64,000 nt of DNA, taken from assembly GCF_012396605.1 (NCBI RefSeq), contig NZ_JAAXPW010000001.1, forward strand, positions 1 to 64,000, written 5' to 3'. The stretch comes from Ureibacillus thermosphaericus. GTDB taxonomy: Bacteria; Bacillota; Bacilli; Bacillales_A; Planococcaceae. The notes beneath the pieces are model-generated. The model saw only the letters and a list, made by a program, of their open reading frames with translations. It was not told where the DNA came from and did no database searches. The translations under genes were made by a program, and so were the position numbers. Below are positions 56,882 to 64,000 of this stretch, piece by piece (position 1 is the stretch's first letter; each line of letters begins with the position of its first letter).

Positions 56882-57258
56882 TCCAATTCCTCCTCTATTA
56901 ACAATGAAAGTAAATCCAATAATTCTTTTCCATGTATTCCTGAAATCTTCGCAATTTGAACGGCTTTATTTAAGTGATCTTCCACTTGCCGAAGCAATTC
57001 TTCCCGCAAAAACTCCTGATTTCGTTCCGCAACAAAACTTCCCTTCCCAGCAAAAGTAACGATAAATCCATCCCGTTCTAAATCGGAATACGCTCTCTTT
57101 GTCGTCATAACGCTAATTTTTAATTCTCTCGCTAGATTGCGAATAGAAGGCAATGGATCACCAGGTGTTAATTTTCCCGTAATAATTGCTTGTTTAATTT
57201 GTTCTGTAATTTGTTCATAAATTGGTTTATCGCTTGCATTACTAAGTTTAATATCCAC
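56878..57258 (-). CDS. GntR family repressor, YtrA subfamily
   Basis: 126 residues: N-terminal winged helix (DKPIYEQITEQIKQAIITGKLTPGDPLPSIRNLARELKISVMTTKRAYSDLERDGFIVTFAGKGSFVA) and a short C-terminal helical dimerisation part, characteristic of the YtrA subfamily, which controls adjacent ABC transporters in response to cell-envelope-active antibiotics. GTG 57258 follows GGTGGTGAC; a longer frame up to 57372 runs through the promoter/operator and is not coding. Likely represses its own operon. Confidence 0.9.
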   Translation of the reverse strand: MDIKLSNASDKPIYEQITEQIKQAIITGKLTPGDPLPSIRNLARELKISVMTTKRAYSDLERDGFIVTFAGKGSFVAERNQEFLREELLRQVEDHLNKAVQIAKISGIHGKELLDLLSLLIEEELE

Positions 57259-57282
57259 GGAGTCACCACCATTCTGATTTAC

Positions 57283-57309
57283 AACTGTATATATACAGTA
57301 TATACAGTT
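57283..57309. promoter_or_regulatory. Palindromic operator of the GntR-ABC operon
   Basis: AACTGTATAT (57283-57292), seven-base centre, ATATACAGTT (57300-57309): a perfect ten-base inverted repeat. An inner ACTGTATATATACAGT (57284-57299) is itself a perfect 16-base palindrome, so two overlapping sites exist. It covers the -10 of the cassette promoter. Confidence 0.7.
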
Positions 57310-57324
57310 ATAACGGATTGTCAA
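57297..57324 (-). promoter_or_regulatory. Sigma-A promoter of the GntR-ABC operon
   Basis: Read on the minus strand: TTGACA (57324-57319), 16-base spacer, TATACT (57302-57297). A near-consensus promoter, overlapped by the palindromic operator, as expected for an autorepressed cassette. Confidence 0.75.
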
Positions 57325-57350
57325 CAATAAAACTTTTAAACTTGATGGGC

Positions 57351-57378
57351 ACCTAACGGATTTTTCATGCATATAGTA
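57351..57378 (+). promoter_or_regulatory. Candidate sigma-K promoter of ymxH-dpaA-dpaB
   Basis: -10 CATATAGTA (57370-57378) matches the sigma-K pattern CATAnnnTA exactly; -35 AC in GCACC (AC at 57351-57352) is 17 bases upstream. dpaAB (spoVF) is sigma-K dependent in B. subtilis, supporting the call. It sits between the divergent cassette promoter and ymxH. Confidence 0.6.
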
Positions 57379-57405
57379 CTAATAAGCTCATGGAGGAGGG
57401 AAATG

Positions 57406-57672
57406 ATGCTATTATCAGAGCTTGCTGAAAAGGAATTAATCGAAATGGAAAATGGAGTTCGTTACGGCTATCTATCTGAGACGGAATGCATCTTTGATCC
57501 TAAAACAGGAAAAATTTTAGGGTTTGAATTAATAGAACCTTCCCGTTTACCGTTCCAGAAAAAAAAATCAACGACGGCATTATTTATTCCTTGGGAAGAA
57601 ATACATCTCATTGGGGAAGACCGTATTTTATTTCGAAAAACAACGAGTACAAGAAGGCATTATGACCAATGA
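57406..57672 (+). CDS. ymxH: YlmC/YmxH family sporulation protein
   Basis: 88 residues, PRC-barrel-like fold: MLLSELAEKELIEMENGVRYGYLSETECIFDPKTGKILGFEL. Found just before dpaA in Bacillus; function unknown, spore association by context. ATG 57406 is five bases after GGAGGAGGG; ATG 57403 is an alternative. Overlaps dpaA by four bases. Confidence 0.88.
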   Translation: MLLSELAEKELIEMENGVRYGYLSETECIFDPKTGKILGFELIEPSRLPFQKKKSTTALFIPWEEIHLIGEDRILFRKTTSTRRHYDQ

Positions 57673-58451
57673 CGAACGAAAAATGGCTTGTAATTGGAAC
57701 GGATGAGCGATTGAAAATTCTTGCAAAAATGTTATCAAATCCAGAGAGGACTGTTTACTACAAAAGCAAAACAAATTGGGATCATGAACTAAACCATCTT
57801 TCGTTATCTATACAACCGGACTATGTCGTATTACCAATCCAGCCACTAAAAGTGGAAGTACCTGCTGTTTTAGGTATAACGAATGCGACTATTTTTAGTG
57901 GGAAGACAAATGAAGAATGGAAAGAAATTTTAAATGAAAATCAAATTTACTATTATTTAGAGGATGAAGAGTTTATTTGGCAAAATGCTCTTCTTACAGC
58001 AGAAGCTTTTGTAGCAACTTTCTATAATACGAAACATGCGATTTCTGGAAAAAGATTTATTATTACTGGATTTGGTCGTGTAGCAAAAACGCTTGGACAT
58101 TTATTGAGAAGTATTGGGGCTGAAGTGGTTATTGCTGTAAGGTCGGATGTTCAATTGAATGAAGCGAAAGCTTTCCGTTTCGAATCTGTATATTTAGCTG
58201 ATGTGGGAGAAATAGAAGCGGATTATTTTATTAATACAATTCCTGCTAGATGGCTAGATGCAAGTGTGAAAGAAAAAATTAACATGCCGATTTATGATTT
58301 AGCTTCCTACCCAGGTTGCTTAAAAGATGATGTAGAACGTGATCATTATGAATTATTACCAGCATTACCTGGGAAATATTTCCCGCATGATGCGGCGAAA
58401 ATTTTGTATAATTCGATTGTTGGCCAATTAAGGAGGAGAAAATCTTGCTGA
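57669..58451 (+). CDS. dpaA: Dipicolinate synthase subunit A
   Basis: SpoVFA; with DpaB it oxidises dihydrodipicolinate to dipicolinic acid in the mother cell. C-terminal Rossmann domain with ITGFGRVAKTLGHLLRSIGAEV (about 133-154) and INTIPARWLD; end part YDLASYPGCLKDDVER...YELLPALPGKYFPHDAAKIL is conserved. At 260 residues it is shorter than the roughly 297 of B. subtilis, mostly in the N-terminal domain. Overlaps dpaB by seven bases. Confidence 0.94.
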   Translation: MTNEKWLVIGTDERLKILAKMLSNPERTVYYKSKTNWDHELNHLSLSIQPDYVVLPIQPLKVEVPAVLGITNATIFSGKTNEEWKEILNENQIYYYLEDEEFIWQNALLTAEAFVATFYNTKHAISGKRFIITGFGRVAKTLGHLLRSIGAEVVIAVRSDVQLNEAKAFRFESVYLADVGEIEADYFINTIPARWLDASVKEKINMPIYDLASYPGCLKDDVERDHYELLPALPGKYFPHDAAKILYNSIVGQLRRRKSC

Positions 58452-59041
58452 AAGGTAAAAGAATTGGGCTTGGCATTACCGCTTCCCATTGCACATATGA
58501 GGATGTCGTACCAAAAATAAAAGATCTTCGCGATGCAGGTGCGACAGTCATTCCGATTGTAACCCATTCGGTATTAACAGCTGTCACACGCTTCGGAACA
58601 GGAGAGGAATGGGTGAAAAAAATTGAGGAACTATCTGGTGAAAAGGTAGTTTCCACTATTGTAGAAGCAGAACCGTTTGGACCAAAAAATCCTCTGGATT
58701 GTATGGTCATTGCGCCAATGACAGGAAATTCCATCAGTAAATTCGCCAATGCTGCGACTGACAGCCCTGTGCTAATGGCTGCAAAAGCAACTTTAAGAAA
58801 CGGAAATCCTGTAGTATTAGGAATTTCTACAAATGATGCGCTAGGTTTAAATGGTGTCAACATTATGAAACTATTAAACTCAAAAAACATTTACTTTATT
58901 CCTTTCGGGCAAGATGATCCATTTAATAAACCAACTTCATTAATTGCAGATTTCACAAAAATGGTAGATACTGTCGTGCATGCAATTTACTACAAAAAGC
59001 AGCTTCAACCGTTATTTATTCAGTACCATAAAGAAAATTAA
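58445..59041 (+). CDS. dpaB: Dipicolinate synthase subunit B
   Basis: SpoVFB flavoprotein-like subunit, 198 residues: LKGKRIGLGITASHCTYEDVVPKI, IVEAEPFGPKNPLDCMVIAPMTGNSISKFANAATDSPVLMAAKATLRNGNPVVLGISTNDALG. TTG start overlaps dpaA; AGGAGGAG is the ribosome-binding site. Establishes that the organism makes spores with dipicolinate. Confidence 0.96.
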   Translation: MLKGKRIGLGITASHCTYEDVVPKIKDLRDAGATVIPIVTHSVLTAVTRFGTGEEWVKKIEELSGEKVVSTIVEAEPFGPKNPLDCMVIAPMTGNSISKFANAATDSPVLMAAKATLRNGNPVVLGISTNDALGLNGVNIMKLLNSKNIYFIPFGQDDPFNKPTSLIADFTKMVDTVVHAIYYKKQLQPLFIQYHKEN

Positions 59042-59042
59042 T

Positions 59043-59080
59043 TTTTATCACACAATTCAGTAAAATTGTGATAAAATTTT
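59043..59080 (+). terminator. Terminator after dpaB
   Basis: TTTTATCAC-(AC)-AATT pairs with AATTGTGATAAAA (left arm has a two-base bulge), then TTTTC. It closes the sporulation genes off from asd. The 3' arm overlaps the candidate asd -35. Confidence 0.6.
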
Positions 59081-59094
59081 CATCATTATATAAG
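59066..59094 (+). promoter_or_regulatory. Candidate promoter of asd-dapA
   Basis: TTGTGA (59066-59071), 17-base spacer, TATAAG (59089-59094), 40 bases before asd. No lysine riboswitch is present in the short leader. Confidence 0.5.
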
Positions 59095-59133
59095 GATTAT
59101 ATGGTTTAAATGTATTAGGAGGAGATTTATAGA

Positions 59134-60171
59134 ATGTCGAAGCTATTAACAGTAGCGATTGTAGGTGCAACAGGTGCAGTCGGTACAAAAATGAAAGAAC
59201 AATTACTAAAAAGAAATTTTCCAATTAAAGATATAAAGTTTTTAGCCTCTGCCAAATCTGCAGGAAAAGAAATAGAATTTGGCGGAAAAATGTACAAAAT
59301 TGAGGAAGCTACTCCTGAAGCTTTCGAAGGGGTAGATGTGGCGCTATTTTCTGCAGGAGGGTCTGTTTCCGCAAAACTTGCTCCTGAGGCGGTAAAACGT
59401 GGAGCGGTTGTAATTGATAATACAAGTCATTTCCGTATGGATCCGGATGTGCCTTTAGTGGTGCCGGAAGTCAATCGCGAAGACTTAAAGAAACATAATG
59501 GAATCATCGCTAATCCAAACTGTTCAACAATTCAAATGGTTGTAGCATTGCAACCTATTCGACAAAAATTAGGTTTAAAGAGAATTATCGTTTCCACTTA
59601 TCAAGCAGTTTCTGGTTCAGGGATGTCTGCCATCGAAGAACTTCGCGAACAAAGCAAGTATTGGGATGACAGAAAAGATATAGAAGCGAAGGTATTACCA
59701 GTAAAATCTGAAACTAAACATTATCCAATTGCTTATAATGTTCTCCCTCAAATCGATGTGTTCACAGAAAATGGATTTACTAAAGAAGAAATGAAAATGA
59801 TTAACGAAACAAAAAAGATTATGCATTTACCAAATTTACATGTGGCAGCAACATGTGTACGTGTACCGGTTGTGAACGGTCACTCTGAATCTGTGTATAT
59901 CGAAGTTGAAAAAGAGGCAAGTGTACAAGATATCTATAATATTTTAAAAGGCGCACCTGGCGTTGTGTTGCAAGACGATTTAAATAATCAAGTTTATCCA
60001 ATGCCTCTTTATACTGAAGGGGAAGACCCAGTGTATGTAGGAAGAATTCGAAAAGATTTATATCATCCAAACGGTTTCCACCTATGGGTTGTCGCAGATA
60101 ACCTGTTGAAAGGAGCTGCCTTAAACTCAATCCAAATCGCTGAAGCAATGCTAGAGGATAACTTACTATAA
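59134..60171 (+). CDS. asd: Aspartate-semialdehyde dehydrogenase
   Basis: Reduces aspartyl phosphate for lysine, threonine, methionine and diaminopimelate synthesis. NADP motif GATGAVGTKMKEQL at the N-terminus, active-site C130 in NPNCSTIQMV, and VAATCVRVPVVNGHSE with the catalytic His. 345 residues. AGGAGG upstream. dapA follows after 12 bases. Confidence 0.97.
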   Translation: MSKLLTVAIVGATGAVGTKMKEQLLKRNFPIKDIKFLASAKSAGKEIEFGGKMYKIEEATPEAFEGVDVALFSAGGSVSAKLAPEAVKRGAVVIDNTSHFRMDPDVPLVVPEVNREDLKKHNGIIANPNCSTIQMVVALQPIRQKLGLKRIIVSTYQAVSGSGMSAIEELREQSKYWDDRKDIEAKVLPVKSETKHYPIAYNVLPQIDVFTENGFTKEEMKMINETKKIMHLPNLHVAATCVRVPVVNGHSESVYIEVEKEASVQDIYNILKGAPGVVLQDDLNNQVYPMPLYTEGEDPVYVGRIRKDLYHPNGFHLWVVADNLLKGAALNSIQIAEAMLEDNLL

Positions 60172-60183
60172 GGGGTGTTAGAT

Positions 60184-61065
60184 TTGGATTTAGGTAGAAT
60201 CGCTACTGCCATGGTTACACCGTTTCAAGAAAATGGTGATATTGACTTTGAGGCGGTGGAGAGACTCATTGAATATCTTCTTGCGAATGGAACCGATTCG
60301 ATTGTCGTTTGTGGAACAACTGGAGAATCACCTACTCTATCAACTGAAGAAAAACTTCAGTTGATTCGGTTTACGGTTGAAAAGGTGAACAAACGGGTGC
60401 CTGTCATTGCAGGAACAGGCTCCAATAATACGAAACAAACAATTGAGCTAACTAAAAAAATAGAGAGCCTCGGAGTTGACGGGGTTATGTTGGTGGCTCC
60501 CTACTACAATAAACCTAATCAAAAAGGACTTTATGCACATTTTGAGGCAGTAGCAGAAGAAACAACATTACCAATTGTTGTGTATAATGTGCCAGGGCGC
60601 ACGAGTTCGAATATTGAAGCAGCCACAACAATTGCATTAAGTAAAATACCTAATATCCAAGTCGTAAAAGAAGCGAGCGGTAATTTAGATCAAATATCTG
60701 AAATACTAGCAAATACTCATGATAAATTTCTCGTTTATAGCGGAGACGATGCGTTAACACTACCGCTGTTGGCAATTGGAGGTCGAGGTGTCATATCCGT
60801 TGCTTCGCATATCGTTGGAAACGAAATGCAGGCGATGATTCAAGCTTTTGAAGAAGGAAGACACGCATTTGCAGCGAAAATGCATCAAACGCTATTACCT
60901 TTGTTTAAGCAACTCTTTAAAAACCCAAATCCGGTTCCGATAAAATACGCAATGAGTAAAGTTGGTTTCCATATTGAAAAAGTTCGATTGCCTTTAGTCG
61001 AGATGACTGATGAAGAAAAACAAGAATTTGATCATGTTTGGGAACAAGTGAAGCAAAATATTTGA
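60184..61065 (+). CDS. dapA: 4-hydroxy-tetrahydrodipicolinate synthase
   Basis: Condenses aspartate semialdehyde and pyruvate; supplies both lysine/peptidoglycan and dipicolinate. Schiff-base K162 (QVVKEASGNLD), Y134 (IVVYNVPGR) and GTTGESPTLS are present. TTG 60184 with AGGGGTG six bases upstream gives MDLGRIATAMVTPF, as in relatives; GTG 60175 is less likely. dapG, between asd and dapA in B. subtilis, is missing here. 293 residues. Confidence 0.95.
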   Translation: MDLGRIATAMVTPFQENGDIDFEAVERLIEYLLANGTDSIVVCGTTGESPTLSTEEKLQLIRFTVEKVNKRVPVIAGTGSNNTKQTIELTKKIESLGVDGVMLVAPYYNKPNQKGLYAHFEAVAEETTLPIVVYNVPGRTSSNIEAATTIALSKIPNIQVVKEASGNLDQISEILANTHDKFLVYSGDDALTLPLLAIGGRGVISVASHIVGNEMQAMIQAFEEGRHAFAAKMHQTLLPLFKQLFKNPNPVPIKYAMSKVGFHIEKVRLPLVEMTDEEKQEFDHVWEQVKQNI

Positions 61066-61118
61066 AGCCTGCTCTCCAAACAATTCTTTTTGAGTTGTTT
61101 GGGTGATAGGCTTTTTTT
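61065..61118 (+). terminator. Terminator after dapA
   Basis: AAGCCT/AGGCTT (61065-61070 / 61108-61113) encloses CCAAACAA/TTGTTTGG (61076-61083 / 61095-61102) and runs into a T tract. Confidence 0.82.
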
Positions 61119-61232
61119 ATTTTTAAAATTTACAATATCGAAATACCATTTTTTATTTGTACTTCCTCCCCTCTCACCGTATAATGATAAATAAGTGGTT
61201 GTGCGTTCGGGATAATATTAGGAGGAAAGATT

Positions 61233-62900
61233 GTGATAAAAACAAAAAATGAAGTAATCCGAATCATCCCACTTGGAGGCGTGGGAGAAATCGGGAAATC
61301 CATGTACGTTATTGAAATCGATGACGAAGTCTTTATTGTCGATAGCGGTTTAATGTTTCCAGAAGATGAAATGCTTGGTATTGACATCGTCATCCCTGAC
61401 TTTACTTATTTGGAAGAAAACAAAGATCGGATTAAAGGAATATTTCTTACTCATGGTCATGAAGATGCAATTGGTTCTATTGCCTATGTATTGCAAAAAA
61501 TTAATGCACCTGTGTACGGATCGAAATTAACAATTGCTCTTGCTAAGGAACATTTGAAAGAATTACCTGCTCCACATCAAGTGAAATTCTTCGAAGTAAC
61601 AAACAAAAGTCGCATGAACTTTCAATCGACTTATGTAACCTTCTTCCATACAACACATAGCATTCCTGACTCTTTAGGAATTGTGTTCCATACTTCTGAA
61701 GGGGCAATTGTGCACACAGGAGAATTTAAATTTGACCAATCTGCAAAAGGAAAATTTAAACCAGATCTTGCCAAAATGGCTCAATTAGGTGAAGAAGGAG
61801 TATTTATTTTACTTTCAGAATCAACAGAAGCAGAGCGACCAGGGTATACGACGAGTGAAACGGTAATTGAGGAAAGGTTAGCGAAATTCTTCCATTCTGC
61901 ACCTGCTCGTATCATTGTTGCAGTATATGCTTCAAATTTTATCCGCATTCAACAAGTATTTAACCAGGCACAAAAATCAAATCGTAAAGTAGCTATCGTT
62001 GGGAAAAGCCTCGAAAAAGTCATCGATATTGGAGTAAAACTTGGATATTTATCCATAGACGAAAACACATTAATTCCTGTTTCAGAAATTAATCAATATG
62101 AAGATGATGAATTAATTATTATTGTGACAAGCAATCAAGGAGAACCTTTAGATGCCCTTGATAAAATTGTACGAAAACAACATCGCGATATTCGAATAAA
62201 AGAAACAGATACTGTATTAATTACTTTCACGCCGTCACCAGGAATGGAAGTGCAGATGTCAAATGCCATGAACAATCTTGCGAAAGCTGGTGCAACGGTA
62301 TTGGCAGCCGATAAAAAAGTCCATGTATCTGGGCACGGTAGCCAAGAAGATTTAAAACTAATGTTAAACTTAATGAAACCAAAATATTTTATCCCGATCC
62401 AAGGCGAATACCGAATGTTAATTGCACATTCCAAATTAGCACAGCAAGTTGGAATTGATAAATCGCGCATTTTTATTGCGGATAAAGGCGATGTTGTGGA
62501 ATATCGAAATGGTAAAATGCGCATAAGCGGCCGCGTACAAGCAGGAAATGTCCTTATTGACGGAAGCGGTATCGGTGACGTTGGAAATATCGTTTTGCGT
62601 GACAGAAAACTGCTCTCCCAAGACGGTATATTCATCGTTGTCGTAACCTTAAACCGTGCCCAAAAGCGAATTGCTTCAGGACCAGAAATTATTTCTCGCG
62701 GATTTGTTTACGTTCGTGAATCTGAAGAACTAATTTCAGAAGCGACGGAAATTGCCCGTGAATGTATTGAAAAATATGTAAGCAAAGACACGTTCGAATG
62801 GACAAATATTAAACAAGAAATCCGAGAAACGCTAAATGCTTATTTATTCCAAAAAACAAAACGACGACCAATGATTATCCCGATTATCATGGAATATTAA
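61233..62900 (+). CDS. rnjB: Ribonuclease J (J2-like)
   Basis: Metallo-beta-lactamase/beta-CASP RNase, 555 residues. The zinc motif reads H74-G-H-E-D78-A79 (LTHGHEDAIGSIAY): the usual second His of DH is replaced by Ala, as I recall for RNase J2, the weaker partner of J1. Other motifs (FFHTTHSIPDSLG, VHTGEFKFDQ, VSGHGSQEDLKLML) and the C-terminal domain are intact. Its place after dapA matches rnjB (ymfA). GTG start, GGAGG upstream. Confidence 0.92.
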   Translation: MIKTKNEVIRIIPLGGVGEIGKSMYVIEIDDEVFIVDSGLMFPEDEMLGIDIVIPDFTYLEENKDRIKGIFLTHGHEDAIGSIAYVLQKINAPVYGSKLTIALAKEHLKELPAPHQVKFFEVTNKSRMNFQSTYVTFFHTTHSIPDSLGIVFHTSEGAIVHTGEFKFDQSAKGKFKPDLAKMAQLGEEGVFILLSESTEAERPGYTTSETVIEERLAKFFHSAPARIIVAVYASNFIRIQQVFNQAQKSNRKVAIVGKSLEKVIDIGVKLGYLSIDENTLIPVSEINQYEDDELIIIVTSNQGEPLDALDKIVRKQHRDIRIKETDTVLITFTPSPGMEVQMSNAMNNLAKAGATVLAADKKVHVSGHGSQEDLKLMLNLMKPKYFIPIQGEYRMLIAHSKLAQQVGIDKSRIFIADKGDVVEYRNGKMRISGRVQAGNVLIDGSGIGDVGNIVLRDRKLLSQDGIFIVVVTLNRAQKRIASGPEIISRGFVYVRESEELISEATEIARECIEKYVSKDTFEWTNIKQEIRETLNAYLFQKTKRRPMIIPIIMEY

Positions 62901-62914
62901 GCTAGACTAGATAA

Positions 62915-62959
62915 GACAGGATTTTCTTCACCGTACAGCGGTTAAGGAAATCCTGTTTC
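62915..62959 (+). terminator. Weak terminator-like hairpin after rnjB
   Basis: ACAGGATTT at 62915 pairs with AAATCCTGT ending near 62956, with an inner ACCG/CGGT; only TTTCT follows, so termination may be partial and read into spoIIIE. Confidence 0.5.
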
Positions 62960-62998
62960 TCATACTGATGATTGTTTCTTGTAGAGTAGGTGAACAAT

Positions 62999-64000
62999 AT
63001 GGCGAGGAAGAAAACGAAAGCGAAAACAAAAGCAAAGGCTGGCATTTCTCCCCTTTATTTTGAAATCATCGGATTAATTTTAATTGGCTTTGCCATCATC
63101 ATCTTTTTTGAATATGGTTTTGTAGGTCGAATGGTGCAAAGTATTTCGATGTTTTTTTTCGGTAATCTTTACTTCGCAGTGCCAACATTCCTCTTTTTAT
63201 TCGCAATATTATTGATGATTAAGCGAGAAAAAATCCCATTTACCGATCGCGTTTTACTCGGTGCGATGATGATGATTTTCAGTTTATCCATTTTTAGTCA
63301 TAGTGTTTTGTTTGATGAATTATATAAGCGGGATGCGTTGGAATCTCAATCAGTATTGAAAGAAACTTGGCGAATAATGATTAGTGATGAGGGCATTCAA
63401 AATAGAAGCAATGCGCTTGGCGGTGGAATGATTGGTGCGTTTTTGTTTAGTATGTTTCACATTTTATTCGGTGCAACTGGAGCGAAAGTGGTAGCAATTC
63501 TATTATTTTTCATTGGAATTGTTTTAGTCACAGGAAAAGCTTTTGTACCGATGATTGCTGAAAAAATTCCAAACTTCAAATTAAAATTACCGAAAAAGAA
63601 AAAACGTAAACGCCGTTCATTAAATAAAGACGAGAATAAGCGTAAACGAGAGAAATCTGAAGAACAAACAGCATTAAAAGAGATGGCGGCAACAAGTGAA
63701 GAATCGGTTCCATTATTGTTAGTGGAAGATGATGAAGATGATGAACCAATCATTTCTGATTTTACTCAAAATATTCAAAAAGAGCAGAAACTAGCGCAAG
63801 AAGTACAAGAAGACGATATACAGGATACAATTGAAGATACAATTCAACAATCCGTTGAAAACAACGTGGAAAATCAAGATTACCGGTTGCCGCCTATGAC
63901 TTTATTAAATGTCCCTCCAGAGCATGATCAAAGCGGCGAATATTCTATCATTCAAGCGAACGCAAAAAAACTTGAGCAAACGCTTTTAAGTTTTGGCGTA
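62999..64000 (+). CDS. spoIIIE: FtsK/SpoIIIE DNA translocase, N-terminal part
   Basis: Partial: runs off the window end. ATG 62999 with AGGTGA at about 62988. A Lys-rich start (MARKKTKAKTKAKAG) is followed by four membrane helices (about residues 20-45, 55-78, 83-103, 140-185), a basic stretch (PKKKKRKRRSLNKDENKRKRE) and an acidic linker, then the beginning of the motor region (DYRLPPMTLLNVPPEHDQSGEYSIIQANAKKLEQTLLSFGV). It moves the chromosome into the forespore. tepA, between rnjB and spoIIIE in B. subtilis, is absent. Confidence 0.93.
   Translation, partial: MARKKTKAKTKAKAGISPLYFEIIGLILIGFAIIIFFEYGFVGRMVQSISMFFFGNLYFAVPTFLFLFAILLMIKREKIPFTDRVLLGAMMMIFSLSIFSHSVLFDELYKRDALESQSVLKETWRIMISDEGIQNRSNALGGGMIGAFLFSMFHILFGATGAKVVAILLFFIGIVLVTGKAFVPMIAEKIPNFKLKLPKKKKRKRRSLNKDENKRKREKSEEQTALKEMAATSEESVPLLLVEDDEDDEPIISDFTQNIQKEQKLAQEVQEDDIQDTIEDTIQQSVENNVENQDYRLPPMTLLNVPPEHDQSGEYSIIQANAKKLEQTLLSFGV

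Noticed and set aside
58279-58890. 203-residue minus-strand frame over dpaA/dpaB
   Set aside because: Antisense shadow of two well-conserved genes; no ribosome-binding site or recognisable protein.
59042-59133. Lysine riboswitch before asd
   Set aside because: The spacer is only 92 bases and is used by a terminator and a promoter; there is no room for the aptamer.
62135-62635. 166-residue minus-strand frame in rnjB
   Set aside because: Shadow of the conserved RNase J coding frame.
1-64000. CRISPR arrays, tRNA or rRNA genes, prophage or toxin-antitoxin modules
   Set aside because: None seen on reading the window; all long coding frames are accounted for by core genes, the intron and the ABC cassette.

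Overview
The window is a low-GC Firmicutes chromosome segment. It looks like an endospore-forming, peritrichously flagellated member of Bacillales, most likely the Planococcaceae/Caryophanaceae side (Lysinibacillus/Ureibacillus-like); that placement is inference from protein character and gene order. Evidence includes the fla/che gene order shared with Bacillus, SwrB/SwrD, PolC, RNase J, CheC/CheD, and the spore-specific dipicolinate synthase pair dpaAB. Nearly everything is core chromosome on the + strand, with gene order close to B. subtilis from flgB to spoIIIE.

Layout. (1) 1-744: the 3' end of a class C-like group II intron, with a reverse transcriptase/maturase tail followed by domains V and VI. 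(2) 1042-27627: a fla/che operon of 34 genes for the basal body rod, MS ring, switch, export gate, hook, flagellar placement GTPases and chemotaxis core (cheY, cheB, cheA, cheW, cheC, cheD). It ends at an intrinsic terminator. (3) 27732-29513: sigD, a small conserved gene and swrB, behind their own promoter. (4) 29520-39024: rpsB, tsf, pyrH, frr, uppS, cdsA, dxr, rseP, proS (translation, isoprenoid/phospholipid and envelope proteolysis). (5) 39195-43511: polC. (6) 43820-50111 and on to ribF: the nusA-infB translation operon (rimP, nusA, ylxR, ylxQ, infB, ylxP, rbfA, truB, ribF), then rpsO, pnp and the M16 peptidase mlpA. (7) 55413-57258, minus strand: a GntR/YtrA-type repressor, ABC ATPase and ABC-2 permease cassette, the only clear accessory insertion besides the intron. 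(8) 57406-61065: ymxH, dpaA, dpaB, then asd and dapA (dipicolinate and lysine/diaminopimelate supply; B. subtilis has dapG between asd and dapA, absent here). (9) rnjB (RNase J2-like), then the start of spoIIIE/ftsK, which runs off the window.

No wholly new multi-gene system is visible. The most interesting signals are regulatory: a GC-only hairpin that sits exactly between the Shine-Dalgarno and start codon of swrD; sigD uncoupled from the fla/che operon by a terminator and its own extended -10 promoter; a sigma-K-like promoter for ymxH-dpaAB lying between that gene set and the inserted ABC cassette; a large palindromic operator over the cassette promoter; and structured leaders before rpsB, polC, rimP-nusA, rbfA and rpsO.
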